Below are positions 43,526 to 51,812 of a DNA stretch of 64,000 bases, piece after piece; positions within the stretch are counted from its first letter, which is position 1, and every line of letters starts with the position of its first letter. The stretch comes from Schlesneria sp. DSM 10557. Its GTDB lineage: Bacteria > Planctomycetota > Planctomycetia > Planctomycetales > Planctomycetaceae. Both the position numbers and the translations under genes were made by a program. The DNA is taken from contig NZ_CP124747.1 of assembly GCF_041860085.1 (NCBI RefSeq), positions 2,790,001 through 2,854,000 of the forward strand, read 5' to 3'. The notes under the pieces are model-generated. The model was not told the origin of the DNA and ran no database searches. It was given only the letters and a program-made list of their open reading frames with translations.

Positions 43526-43938
43526 CGGACCGCATTTCCCCAGAGCATCGAAGTTGGAACATGTCCCGCATCAGGAATCGAGACACAAAGCCAGAGCTGA
43601 TAGTCCGCTCGCTGCTCCACAGGATGGGCTATCGCTTCCGGCTGCACCGCAAGGATTTGCCCGGAAAGCCCGATATCGTGCTCCCCAAGTACCGGACAGT
43701 CATCTTTGTGCATGGCTGCTTCTGGCACCGGCATAAAGGATGCAGGTTCGCCTATACACCGAAATCAAGAATTGAATTCTGGAACGATAAGTTCGCTACG
43801 AACTGCAGGCGCGATGCATCCGTGATGGCTTCACTGGCTGAACGAGGATGGAACACCGTGATCATATGGGAATGCCAAGTATCTAACGCTTCATATCTCG
43901 CGAGGGTCCTTCCTTGGGTGTTGCGAAGACTTTCTTGA
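43522..43938 (+). CDS. vsr: Very short patch repair endonuclease
   Basis: 138 residues; the ATG overlaps the MTase stop as ATGA. Blocks RNRDTKPELIVRSLLHRMGYRFRLHRKDLPGKPDIVLPKY and TVIFVHGCFWHRHKGC are those of Vsr: the Asp in GKPDIV is the catalytic metal ligand and HGCFWH contributes zinc and the metal-binding His. Vsr nicks next to T:G mismatches made by deamination of 5-methylcytosine, and is usual beside C5 MTases. In restriction-type islands Vsr-fold proteins can also be the cutting enzyme. It meets the minus-strand operon tail to tail with an 18-bp gap. Confidence 0.94.
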   Translation: MTDRISPEHRSWNMSRIRNRDTKPELIVRSLLHRMGYRFRLHRKDLPGKPDIVLPKYRTVIFVHGCFWHRHKGCRFAYTPKSRIEFWNDKFATNCRRDASVMASLAERGWNTVIIWECQVSNASYLARVLPWVLRRLS

Positions 43939-43956
43939 ACAACCGGCGTTGCTGTT

Positions 43957-45096
43957 TTAAGACTGGCTGGACGAGCTAGTGGTATCCGGCGCGGACATTG
44001 GAAGCTGAACAAGGATTTCACAATTCAGATCTGGTTGCCCGATTCGACCAAGATATGAAGAATATCGCTGGATAAGATTTGGAAGAAACTGAGGTGAAAT
44101 GGTGGCGATTCGACCAGTAACCAGCTGGCTCGCGAGATCACGACCAACATTTGTGATCCGATCGAATTCAACCAACCATGGCCCCTGACCATCACAAACA
44201 GGAATGAAATGCTTACTCAAGGAATGATCTTGGCTGGCGTACCGGCGAGCAGCTTCGATTGCCTTATTTCGCTGATTCGCATCCCCGGCCGCCTTCTTAA
44301 GAATCTTTGTCCAGCTTTCCCCAACTGGAGTACACAGTGCAAGTGTCAACTCCATGGGATATTCGCAACGATCCATATTGCAACGAGGATTGAGAAGAAC
44401 ATATACTGAACCTTCGTATGTTACCAAGTCGCCTGTAACTAACCGATCTGCTTTCAGGGGTGGAACAAAGTAGAACTCGTCAGGATGGTGTTGACTCGTG
44501 TCCCCGAGCTTCTCGGCAACGTGTGCGACAACCTGACGGGTAATGACTTCTGTTGGACTCCAGTTGCCGGAAAGACTCGCCCACGTCTTACTCCACCGGG
44601 GCCAGATCGACTGATGGAACAACGTCGAGATTTCAGCGGATAGTTTTTCCCTCGTGCTGGCCATAGCTTCCATTAGACTGGCGTGAGAAAGCAAGTACTC
44701 CAAGATCCAGACTTGCGCCCCTCCCCGCTTGGTGACCACCTTAATGTGAGATGCCGAAACAATCTCACTGACTTCTTCTTCATAACCGCTATACACCACT
44801 GCAGGCATTCCTGATGACCGAAGGATTTGCCCGAGTACGGCGTTCCCGGATTCGGCTTTCGCATCAAGTGGGGTACTTGCGTGTGCCGCGGGAATTCGCA
44901 AGTCGACGATTGCACAATCAATATATGTGTTGCGGAGTATCTCCAGTGCATGCTCTTGATCACCAACAATAAGTGGTACAAAAGTGACAGAAGTGTTCTG
45001 GCGTGTATTGAACTCATCGATATCTCTACTCCAAGAGCCTTGTGTCTCAGTGTCATCTTCGACCAACAGGAGCGTTCGTTTAATTCTTTCAGGCAT
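43957..45096 (-). CDS. Receiver-domain protein paired with a GHKL kinase
   Basis: 379 residues from the ATG at 45096, eight bases inside the GHKL gene's 3' end. Residues ~6-130 read as a response-regulator receiver: TLLLVEDDTE (acidic pocket), IDCAIVDLRIP with the likely phospho-acceptor Asp65, VVYSGY, and KVVTKRGG with the conserved Lys. There is no DNA-binding domain I know after it; residues ~140-379 are unknown and end in a Ser run. Adjacent kinase-like GHKL protein makes phosphotransfer to Asp65 plausible. Output could be through the unknown C-terminal region. Such receivers without a known output occur in RM-like islands with GHKL proteins. Confidence 0.7.
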   Translation of the reverse strand: MPERIKRTLLLVEDDTETQGSWSRDIDEFNTRQNTSVTFVPLIVGDQEHALEILRNTYIDCAIVDLRIPAAHASTPLDAKAESGNAVLGQILRSSGMPAVVYSGYEEEVSEIVSASHIKVVTKRGGAQVWILEYLLSHASLMEAMASTREKLSAEISTLFHQSIWPRWSKTWASLSGNWSPTEVITRQVVAHVAEKLGDTSQHHPDEFYFVPPLKADRLVTGDLVTYEGSVYVLLNPRCNMDRCEYPMELTLALCTPVGESWTKILKKAAGDANQRNKAIEAARRYASQDHSLSKHFIPVCDGQGPWLVEFDRITNVGRDLASQLVTGRIATISPQFLPNLIQRYSSYLGRIGQPDLNCEILVQLPMSAPDTTSSSSQS

Positions 45097-47938
45097 CTGA
45101 CCGTCCTTCAGAATGGTTGGCCCGTAGATCGGCAAGCGGGAGAGTCAGAATGAAATGACCACCGTGTTCGTCTTGCACACATTCGATGCTACCACTGCTT
45201 CGTTCCATTGCTTCTCTAGCGATACTAAGGCCAAGTCCGGTTCCGCTTGGCTTGAGAGTGAAGCCAACGTCAAACACGCTGCCCACAAACTCAGTTGGCA
45301 CTCCTCGCCCATTGTCGACCACATGGAGCGACAAGCTGTCGTCATTAGAAATAAACGAAATAGTAATCGAAGGCGATTGTATGTGATGATAATCCAGCCA
45401 ATGCAATGCGTTGTCGACAACATTTGTTATCGCTGTCGACAGATCCGCCTCGTATCCTCGCACCTTTGCGTGCTCCGCGAACGGCAAGCCGGGAATAGCG
45501 ATGCCAAGACGTTCAATCCTTGTCCGAAAGAGGAAAAGCGTATCGGCAATTACAGTTGTGGTGTCAAACACTTTAGGCCGCCCTCGCCGGGCTCCGGAAA
45601 GTGGTTTCAAGGCATCAAAAAGAGCACGCAGTTTTCCAGCGCTGGAGACTAATCCGTTCAATACGGCAGGCACTTGGCCGCGCAGCGTTTCTGCTTCTGA
45701 GGTTTGCAGTAACAAACCCGGCCACCACCGTATGAGGCGAACCGACTCATTCTCAAGGAAGGACAATGGCGTATTTCCCTGGTGCATGACTTCACCAACT
45801 ATTAATCCAGCCGTCACCTGAGCTTCCAGCTTCGCCTGATGCTCTTCGAGCCGCTTTAAGTATGCAACGAGCTCACTGGACTCTTTTGCGATTAGTTTGG
45901 CAACCGCCTTACGGTCGGTCTCTGGCACTTTCTGCAAAACGTCATCGGACCATGTCATCTCTCCTTTCTGGTAAACGTCCTGAAAGCGGACTTCTCTTTT
46001 CGACTCAATGCCCGCAGTAGTTCGAAACAGCTTTCGTCTTGGCTCAACGACTCCTGACAGGAGATTCGAGATCAATGAATGGAGCCTTTGAAAGGATCCG
46101 TTTTCCTCCAATCCTTCCCGACTGCTACGTTCTGTCAATCCACTTGTGTCCTCACCTTCGACAGTAATAATCCCCGATATCTGGTTGTGGCCAATTCTAA
46201 GGGATGGGTTCTGGACTCGCTTAGTGTCCAAAGTCAGCCAGTCGTTTTCGGGATCTCCATACGGTCGAATACGAAATCCACTTCGGTAGATCCCAACTCC
46301 GCAGATGCGGTCGATGAGTTTCCTTGCTTCACGGACGCCAACAGTTCCGAAGCCCGCTTTCACAGCAGTCTGGCGTATAGCCTCGGCCTCGCGATCAAAA
46401 ATGTAGAGGTTCACGATCACCACGCCGCATGGTGATTCCCCCCTCTCCTGGGAAATTGGAACATCGACTGAGATCGGCTCCGGCCCTTGGCCGGCCCGAG
46501 CGATTGTCATCGAACCGTCAAAATGGCCGCTCTCGTCGAAGATTCCGTCAACGTGGTAATCAGCGGCATCCAAGACAGGAAAGGGCGAGACCTCCGCTAA
46601 TTCGTCAACGGATGCGTCGCTAGGCGTGCTTGGCGCCAGCTCTCTCATTAACGCATGGCCATCAAAACCTGCATTTTCGCGAGTGCATCGGGACAAATCG
46701 AGAAACATGCGGAAAACGTCACTGGATTCGCGGATTGGTGAAATAAGTCGCCGCAATTCGTAGTGAAGCGACCGGATTGTTGCCTCGGTCCAGTCGTCGC
46801 GGAGTTCTGTAATGTGCAGGGATGTACCCGTTGGGGCCGAATCAAGGGATGTGTCTGCCGGAATTCTTATTTGATCAAGATACTCAGCAGTCTCGAACGC
46901 GTTCCAGTCGATGCAGTCGATCACCGTTTGTTGATGCAGCCGATGTGGCTGCAACGATTGGCCGCTAATCTCAGCAGTTGAGATTAGCTTCAGTTTGCTA
47001 CCCAATCTTGCGGCTGCGAATCGACCAATACCCTTTGATCCGAGAAGTTGCCTTCCATTCGGGCTGGCTCTCCGATCACGCTTGTCGGTCGTAGCGGGCT
47101 CCATCCACTTATGCTCGATATCGCTGCGAGTCATTCCGTGGCCATCGTCATCAATGTAGATTGCGGCGATTCCATGTTGACTGGCTGGCTGAAAGGCAAT
47201 TCTCACGTATGACGAATCTGCGTCATGGCTGTTTTTGACGAGTTCGATGACAGCCGCCTCAGGACCACTGATAAGACGATCCCCAATGGTTCGTATGATC
47301 CTTGCTCGTGGACGGAAACCAAGACTCTGTGTCGGCCAGTATTGGGGCAAGCCAGATGGCCACAGTTCGCCGAACACGGAGAGTGAAACGGGCGTTTCGT
47401 CATCCCATCCTTCCGAATGTGCCTTTGAGTATATCGTCGCGTAGTCTTCGAGGAACACGTCGGGTGAGACGCCGAAGTGGTCGAAGAGAGTGCTTGCGAG
47501 TTCGTTTAGCCAAGCAACAGAACGGGTAGTTTCGGGTTTTTCCGACAGTTCCGCTTCAAATGCCATCGTAAATGCTTCAAGCACCACATGCTGTGTCGTA
47601 ACGAATACATCTGTTTCTGGCATATTGACTTCGTCCGCTGTCTTCCTTGCGCATGAGAGTGTCGCTGTAAGAGCAACGAATACAGCCTCGATGTCGTGGT
47701 GATCGAAGTGTTCAGGTCCAATCTCAATCACGGGGAACGAATCTTTCTTTCCTCCAGTTGACGCGCGCAATTCTGCGAGCTGAATCGCTTGCTGGACGGT
47801 ACTCCGCTGGACTGACGGCTCGGATTCGGCAAAGACGTACAGTGGGGTGATTCTACTTGCAGAACGAACGAGTAACGCCACTCGGGCCCAATGCGGAAGT
47901 GATTCAATTCGTTTCGTTGAAAGTGGTGTCGGCGACAT
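45089..47938 (-). CDS. Protein with two GHKL ATPase modules (MORC/MutL-like plus histidine-kinase-like)
   Basis: 949 residues from the ATG at 47938, 32 bp after the previous stop; an in-frame ATG at 48043 overlaps that gene more. GHKL module 1 (about 215-370): N box AAVIELVKNSHDAD, G1 DDDGHGM, G2 GSKGIGRFAAARLG, close to MORC/MutL/Hsp90. Module 2 (about 800-940): N box ITNVVDNALHWL, G1 VDNGRGV, and G2 PSGTGLGLSIAREAMERSSG, close to histidine kinases. About 120 residues before it, EVMHQGNTPLSFLENE resembles a kinase H-box. So one chain could have both a chromatin- or DNA-clamp-like ATPase and a kinase. Partner: the receiver protein downstream. Two modules on one chain is rare. Confidence 0.82.
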   Translation of the reverse strand: MSPTPLSTKRIESLPHWARVALLVRSASRITPLYVFAESEPSVQRSTVQQAIQLAELRASTGGKKDSFPVIEIGPEHFDHHDIEAVFVALTATLSCARKTADEVNMPETDVFVTTQHVVLEAFTMAFEAELSEKPETTRSVAWLNELASTLFDHFGVSPDVFLEDYATIYSKAHSEGWDDETPVSLSVFGELWPSGLPQYWPTQSLGFRPRARIIRTIGDRLISGPEAAVIELVKNSHDADSSYVRIAFQPASQHGIAAIYIDDDGHGMTRSDIEHKWMEPATTDKRDRRASPNGRQLLGSKGIGRFAAARLGSKLKLISTAEISGQSLQPHRLHQQTVIDCIDWNAFETAEYLDQIRIPADTSLDSAPTGTSLHITELRDDWTEATIRSLHYELRRLISPIRESSDVFRMFLDLSRCTRENAGFDGHALMRELAPSTPSDASVDELAEVSPFPVLDAADYHVDGIFDESGHFDGSMTIARAGQGPEPISVDVPISQERGESPCGVVIVNLYIFDREAEAIRQTAVKAGFGTVGVREARKLIDRICGVGIYRSGFRIRPYGDPENDWLTLDTKRVQNPSLRIGHNQISGIITVEGEDTSGLTERSSREGLEENGSFQRLHSLISNLLSGVVEPRRKLFRTTAGIESKREVRFQDVYQKGEMTWSDDVLQKVPETDRKAVAKLIAKESSELVAYLKRLEEHQAKLEAQVTAGLIVGEVMHQGNTPLSFLENESVRLIRWWPGLLLQTSEAETLRGQVPAVLNGLVSSAGKLRALFDALKPLSGARRGRPKVFDTTTVIADTLFLFRTRIERLGIAIPGLPFAEHAKVRGYEADLSTAITNVVDNALHWLDYHHIQSPSITISFISNDDSLSLHVVDNGRGVPTEFVGSVFDVGFTLKPSGTGLGLSIAREAMERSSGSIECVQDEHGGHFILTLPLADLRANHSEGRSDA

Positions 47939-47970
47939 ACGGGGTGTCTCGCGAGGAATGTCAGTGAATC

Positions 47971-48720
47971 CTATTGGAACCGATCGAACTCCTTGGGCAG
48001 TAGAGCAACCACTGCGTTTGTATCCATTGCGTATAGATCCCACGTGAGATCGAATTGTTTGTAGACGTCAACCAGACGTCTGACTGTTCCAGGTTTGCCG
48101 CGAGTTCGGCCGTTGAGCTTTTCGTAAGAGGTGGCACCTTTCTTAGGAAGCGTCGTTATTTCATCCAAGTATAGTGCGGTTGCAGTCGCTAGCAGCGATG
48201 CGTTTGTGACCAGCTCCTGCCTAGAAGCCAGCTGCTCGACGATATCTCCAGGCTGGTGAAGAGGTCCACAGAGGAGAATCATCGCCTTTTCGGGGTTGGT
48301 TCGATGAGTGTGAAAGATCCGAAAAGGGCCGGCAAGGAGATGACGGTAATAGCGAAAGGCACGTCCCGAATCTGGAACCCAGCGGGCATCTTCGCCTGGC
48401 GTTCGTTTCCCCTTTTTGTCCGGGGGGCAAAGCTCTTCGAAGTAGAGCAGCGAAAGCCACGCCCAGAGCCCTCGATCCTGATCGATGTTGCCGAGTCCCG
48501 TACCGCTGAGCCGCTCGTGCAGGTACCGGGCGGCTGCGAAGCGACTGCCGAACGCCCGCTGCTCGATGTCGACTTCCACGTCGCCAAGGTCTTGCGAGGT
48601 CGAATCATGATCAAGGATCTCGACCGGGGCGGCGAGGCTGGAATCCAATTTCACGGCATGGAGAAACTCCAGAAGCCTTGCCATGCCTTGCTCATTTAAT
48701 CTGCGGAGCGTTGCCATCAA
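47971..48720 (-). CDS. Unknown island protein 1
   Basis: 249 residues (ATG at 48720, immediately followed by a second ATG at 48717). The stop of the upstream gene ends one base before this start. The protein is mixed alpha/beta with a conserved-looking core WAWLSLLYFEELCPPDKKGKR and RYYRHLLAGPFRIFHTH; I recognise no fold or catalytic motif. It sits between two GHKL-type genes in a coupled operon, so it is presumably part of the same complex or pathway. The label 'hypothetical' is all the sequence supports. Confidence 0.75.
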   Translation of the reverse strand: MMATLRRLNEQGMARLLEFLHAVKLDSSLAAPVEILDHDSTSQDLGDVEVDIEQRAFGSRFAAARYLHERLSGTGLGNIDQDRGLWAWLSLLYFEELCPPDKKGKRTPGEDARWVPDSGRAFRYYRHLLAGPFRIFHTHRTNPEKAMILLCGPLHQPGDIVEQLASRQELVTNASLLATATALYLDEITTLPKKGATSYEKLNGRTRGKPGTVRRLVDVYKQFDLTWDLYAMDTNAVVALLPKEFDRFQ

Positions 48721-48721
48721 G

Positions 48722-49474
48722 TCATCCTTTCTGCCAGGCGTTCATGAAGGATGTGAGGACTTGCTTTTGTCGTGCAAAGGAGGACACGACGTCGTCAATC
48801 CATCCGGGGCGGGCATCTTTGTCCTCGGGACACTCCGCAACACCAGGAAGTGAAATGGCGAAGCGGAGCCACCGTGCATGAGGGGATTCATCGTCATCGG
48901 GGTCGCTGGCATCATCGATTACGAGCAAGTGGGTCAGCACTGAACGCAAGATGGCTGGTGCCGTCAGCGCCTGAAATATCGGCGATGTCGCTGCGGCCCG
49001 CCAGTCTCCGACATTCCGGTTGATAAGCAGAACCGGAGTCTGCTCCATCTCAACGCGATAGACTTCGTCGCCGATATCAGCCGGCCTGACATTCAGCAGC
49101 GGCGATCGCTCATCGTCGTCGTCCATTTCACCGACCGGGCGAATCTGATCGGCTTCACCAAGCATTTTTCCGGAGTTTTCACCCGATGCGGTAACCCGCA
49201 CCCGAAACCGTATTTCGTCTGGCGAATCGAACTCCGTGAGTTTCGTGTCGACGGGGCGGACGATTCCCTTCACTGATCCGAAGGAAAAACGCATCCACGT
49301 CGTCTGCCGGTATGCCTCCACGAAGACCAGGGAATCCGCAGGGAATTCGTAACCGGTTAAGGAAAGTTCGGCCGCGAACTCGGGCGGGCTGTCCTTAGGA
49401 ATGTTTAAGGTAATCTGGACATCGCGACGGTTGATCTTCTGCAAACCGGTGTAATTGAAGCGACTAATTGCCAT
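48722..49474 (-). CDS. Unknown island protein 2
   Basis: 250 residues from the ATG at 49474, 11 bases inside the upstream GHKL gene; a longer frame begins 17 codons earlier. The first ~110 residues are beta-rich (YTGLQKINRRDVQITLNIP, TGYEFPADSLVFVEAYRQTTWMRF), resembling a small-barrel or C2-like module. A helical C-terminal part follows with an acidic Asp run (DDASDPDDDESPH). No catalytic motif seen. Its position, coupled on both sides, implies a joint role with the GHKL proteins. Confidence 0.75.
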   Translation of the reverse strand: MAISRFNYTGLQKINRRDVQITLNIPKDSPPEFAAELSLTGYEFPADSLVFVEAYRQTTWMRFSFGSVKGIVRPVDTKLTEFDSPDEIRFRVRVTASGENSGKMLGEADQIRPVGEMDDDDERSPLLNVRPADIGDEVYRVEMEQTPVLLINRNVGDWRAAATSPIFQALTAPAILRSVLTHLLVIDDASDPDDDESPHARWLRFAISLPGVAECPEDKDARPGWIDDVVSSFARQKQVLTSFMNAWQKG

Positions 49475-51425
49475 CGGTCGCCTCCTGTTCCAGCACCCGA
49501 ACGAATAGGTTTCGGCGCTCGTCAAAGCCGGTCACGTTCAGTTTGAATTCCGGCTTCAGGACTTGGGCAATGAGCCGATTTCCTCCGGCGGAAACCAATT
49601 TGATGTTCTCTGCCAGTTCCTTTGGGGAACTGATCGATAGCTTTGCGAGGTCGAAATCTGTGCGATACCAAGACTTCAACGGGTTCCTCGTCCGGTCGTC
49701 ATAAGCGACTTCAACCAGCAACTGTTCTGGTTGCCGGGCTTCCGGATCTCCGCTGGCAATCGAGAAGCCCCCCTTCGACTTCGTGACTCGAAATCCCTTA
49801 GGCTTCGGCGGTGGTAGTTCAACAGGATCATCCGTTGTCGAATCTGGATCATCCTCTTTCTTAGGCTTCTTCTTCCGGGTTTTGAGTGAGTCGTCTTTCT
49901 TCGGCAAGGGCAGAGAGAAGAGATCGATTAGCACAGTCGGGTCTTCCTCTACGTCAGACTCGGTGAGCAGTCGAAGAATCTCTGCTACGCTGTTGGCGAC
50001 AAACTCAATGTTTGCCACACCCGTTTCATACTTGTGGCGATAGTGGGAGCACTCCTTCTGCCACTGTGTGTGTGCCGGATTCTCAGAGTCTCCCAGCAGT
50101 GTTGCCAAAGGCCGGTCGGTGACCAGTACCAATGAGGCTACACCGTGGGTAGTTCTTCCCCGGACATCAGAGATCGTGATTCCGTCTCGGACGTAGATGG
50201 GGCGTCCGCGCTTCTCCGAACCATCGGTTGCGAGGAAAACGTCGAACCAAGACCATTGTGGCTCTTTCTTTTTCTCCCGTACCGGTATCGGAATGCGAAT
50301 CGCGATGCGGTCGCCAGCCTTGAATCGACTGCGGAGAACTTCAATCCCCTTATCCGGGAAAAGTTCGGGCGTCCACTTTGGTGCCCGATTCGCCGCGGGA
50401 CGATTCAAAAGAAACTTGTCCGATTCCTTGAGGCTTCTCGCCCATTCAGAGAGCTGAATGACCGGCATCAACGGACGGCTGCGTTCGAAATGATTCGCGG
50501 CGTCAGCCAGATTGGACTGATCCAAAGTTGTCATGACGTTATCCGGCCCAACGATCTCGACGACGAGCTCTCCAGAGAGAATTGGGTAGAAGTATCCGAT
50601 TACGACAGCATGGAGGATAGTTTCGGTCGTGATCTCGTCGTCATCGTAGAATGGGACCACGATCGAAAGACCCGACTCGTGACCACGCAACAGTCCGAAG
50701 GTTTCGCAGAACTGGGCGATCGTCTTGTCATCGGAGACGGGAAGTACAATTGAGCTTCCATCGACTTTGACTCCAAAGTAACCATCCGGAACGCACGTTG
50801 TGCCGTTTGAAAGATCATGCGACTTGAGAATCGTTCTGCCCATTAGGAGTCGCGCACCATCCAGTTCCCGCCGGGTGAGTGCCCAGAACGAACTAATACG
50901 ACTCGCGCGAGGAAAGACGGTCTTGCCAACTCCCCACCGCCCCCGGTCAGTTTCGCTCTTGTCCGAATGGCCCTCAGCTCGAAAGAAATTGAAGAATCTG
51001 TTCTCTCTCCCCAAGACTTTCTTCCACTGAGTCGAGTCACCAGTAAGACCTGAGGTTCCAAAATCTTCAAATGTCAAAAAAGTACAGGGCTGATCCTGCT
51101 TTGGCAGATTGTTAAGACCGTTGCCTGGAGCGTGAAGATGCTTCCAATTTTCCGCGAGGAAAGGAGCAGCTAGCTGCGGGGAAATTCCTTGAGAACTGCC
51201 CGAAATCCGGATTCGGACTCGCAGTACATCCTTTCCCCAAGGTGTAGCTGTAGTTGTCCGTCGCGCGTCGAGTGAGTTTTGAATTCCTTCTCGAACTAAA
51301 GCATCAGCGCTATTTTCGATGGCTTCTGTGGCGAAGAACTCACCCTGAATAGGATCACGAACAGTGTCTCCCTCTTGAAGAGTCTTGAAGTGCCAAGTCG
51401 GGAGCGGCCCGTTCATCTGTGACAT
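49464..51425 (-). CDS. GHKL ATPase, first gene of the island operon
   Basis: 653 residues; GGGGGG about nine bases before ATG 51425. The N-terminal GHKL domain shows LVREGIQNSLDAR (N box, residues ~43-55), FEDFGTSGLTG (G1, Asp121) and GRWGVGKTVFPRAS (G2/P loop-like, ~163-174). The rest (~180-640) is an unknown beta-rich region, with a Lys/Asp-rich stretch around residue 545. The GHKL type is neither a standard kinase nor MutL; it belongs with Hsp90/MORC-like proteins common in restriction-type islands. It is first in the operon and may be the sensor or the mechanical part. Confidence 0.8.
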   Translation of the reverse strand: MSQMNGPLPTWHFKTLQEGDTVRDPIQGEFFATEAIENSADALVREGIQNSLDARRTTTATPWGKDVLRVRIRISGSSQGISPQLAAPFLAENWKHLHAPGNGLNNLPKQDQPCTFLTFEDFGTSGLTGDSTQWKKVLGRENRFFNFFRAEGHSDKSETDRGRWGVGKTVFPRASRISSFWALTRRELDGARLLMGRTILKSHDLSNGTTCVPDGYFGVKVDGSSIVLPVSDDKTIAQFCETFGLLRGHESGLSIVVPFYDDDEITTETILHAVVIGYFYPILSGELVVEIVGPDNVMTTLDQSNLADAANHFERSRPLMPVIQLSEWARSLKESDKFLLNRPAANRAPKWTPELFPDKGIEVLRSRFKAGDRIAIRIPIPVREKKKEPQWSWFDVFLATDGSEKRGRPIYVRDGITISDVRGRTTHGVASLVLVTDRPLATLLGDSENPAHTQWQKECSHYRHKYETGVANIEFVANSVAEILRLLTESDVEEDPTVLIDLFSLPLPKKDDSLKTRKKKPKKEDDPDSTTDDPVELPPPKPKGFRVTKSKGGFSIASGDPEARQPEQLLVEVAYDDRTRNPLKSWYRTDFDLAKLSISSPKELAENIKLVSAGGNRLIAQVLKPEFKLNVTGFDERRNLFVRVLEQEATDGN

Positions 51426-51812
51426 ATGCTATTTCCCCCCAGATCGAAGTGTTCCCATGTTTACGACAACGTGAAAAAATTTTCAACTGGCGAGAAAAGT
51501 AGATTTCATGCTGTGTACCGTGACATGGGGCTGACCTATGTCGGACTTTCAGGCGGGGGACAGGATTTTCGATGGTTCTCGAAGTTACCAAAACGCAGAA
51601 AACACAGAATTCGGGATAGCTCGAGTCGACGTTCGGAGCGGGGCTTCATGTCTTTGATCAGTTACCAGGATTTGCATTCACGTCAGTCGATCGAAGGTTT
51701 TTCGGTTCCGGGAGTCGCTTGATCGTTTTATTGATTCACGCTACTGAGCATGATTGGCATCTTCCTGGCATGGATTTTGGCCAGGTTGTCGCGACAGGTA
51801 AGGATACAGTGA
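51426..51812. other. Gap of 387 bp between the island operon and the HEAT gene
   Basis: The left end carries the likely promoter of the minus-strand island operon (51458-51486). The rest includes a frame starting at 51426 that has no ribosome-binding site or similarity I recognise. No copy of the tRNA-Leu 3' end is present, so this edge of the island is not marked by an att repeat. Confidence 0.45.
51458..51486 (-). promoter_or_regulatory. Candidate promoter of the GHKL island operon
   Basis: On the minus strand TTGAAA (51481-51486) lies 17 bases before TAAACA (51458-51463). It is 32 bp from the ATG at 51425, so the leader is short, and a G-run ribosome-binding site fits between. Confidence 0.4.

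Noticed and set aside
41921-51425. DISARM, BREX or Mza as the identity of the island.
   Set aside because: No DrmA/DrmB helicase pair, PglZ, BrxC, Z1 or AIPR protein is encoded; only the MTase and a GHKL protein overlap with these systems.
41583-51812. Island bounded by tRNA-Leu att repeats.
   Set aside because: I searched for the 3' end of the tRNA near 51.4-51.8 kb and saw no copy; no integrase is present, so tRNA-borne integration is not supported.
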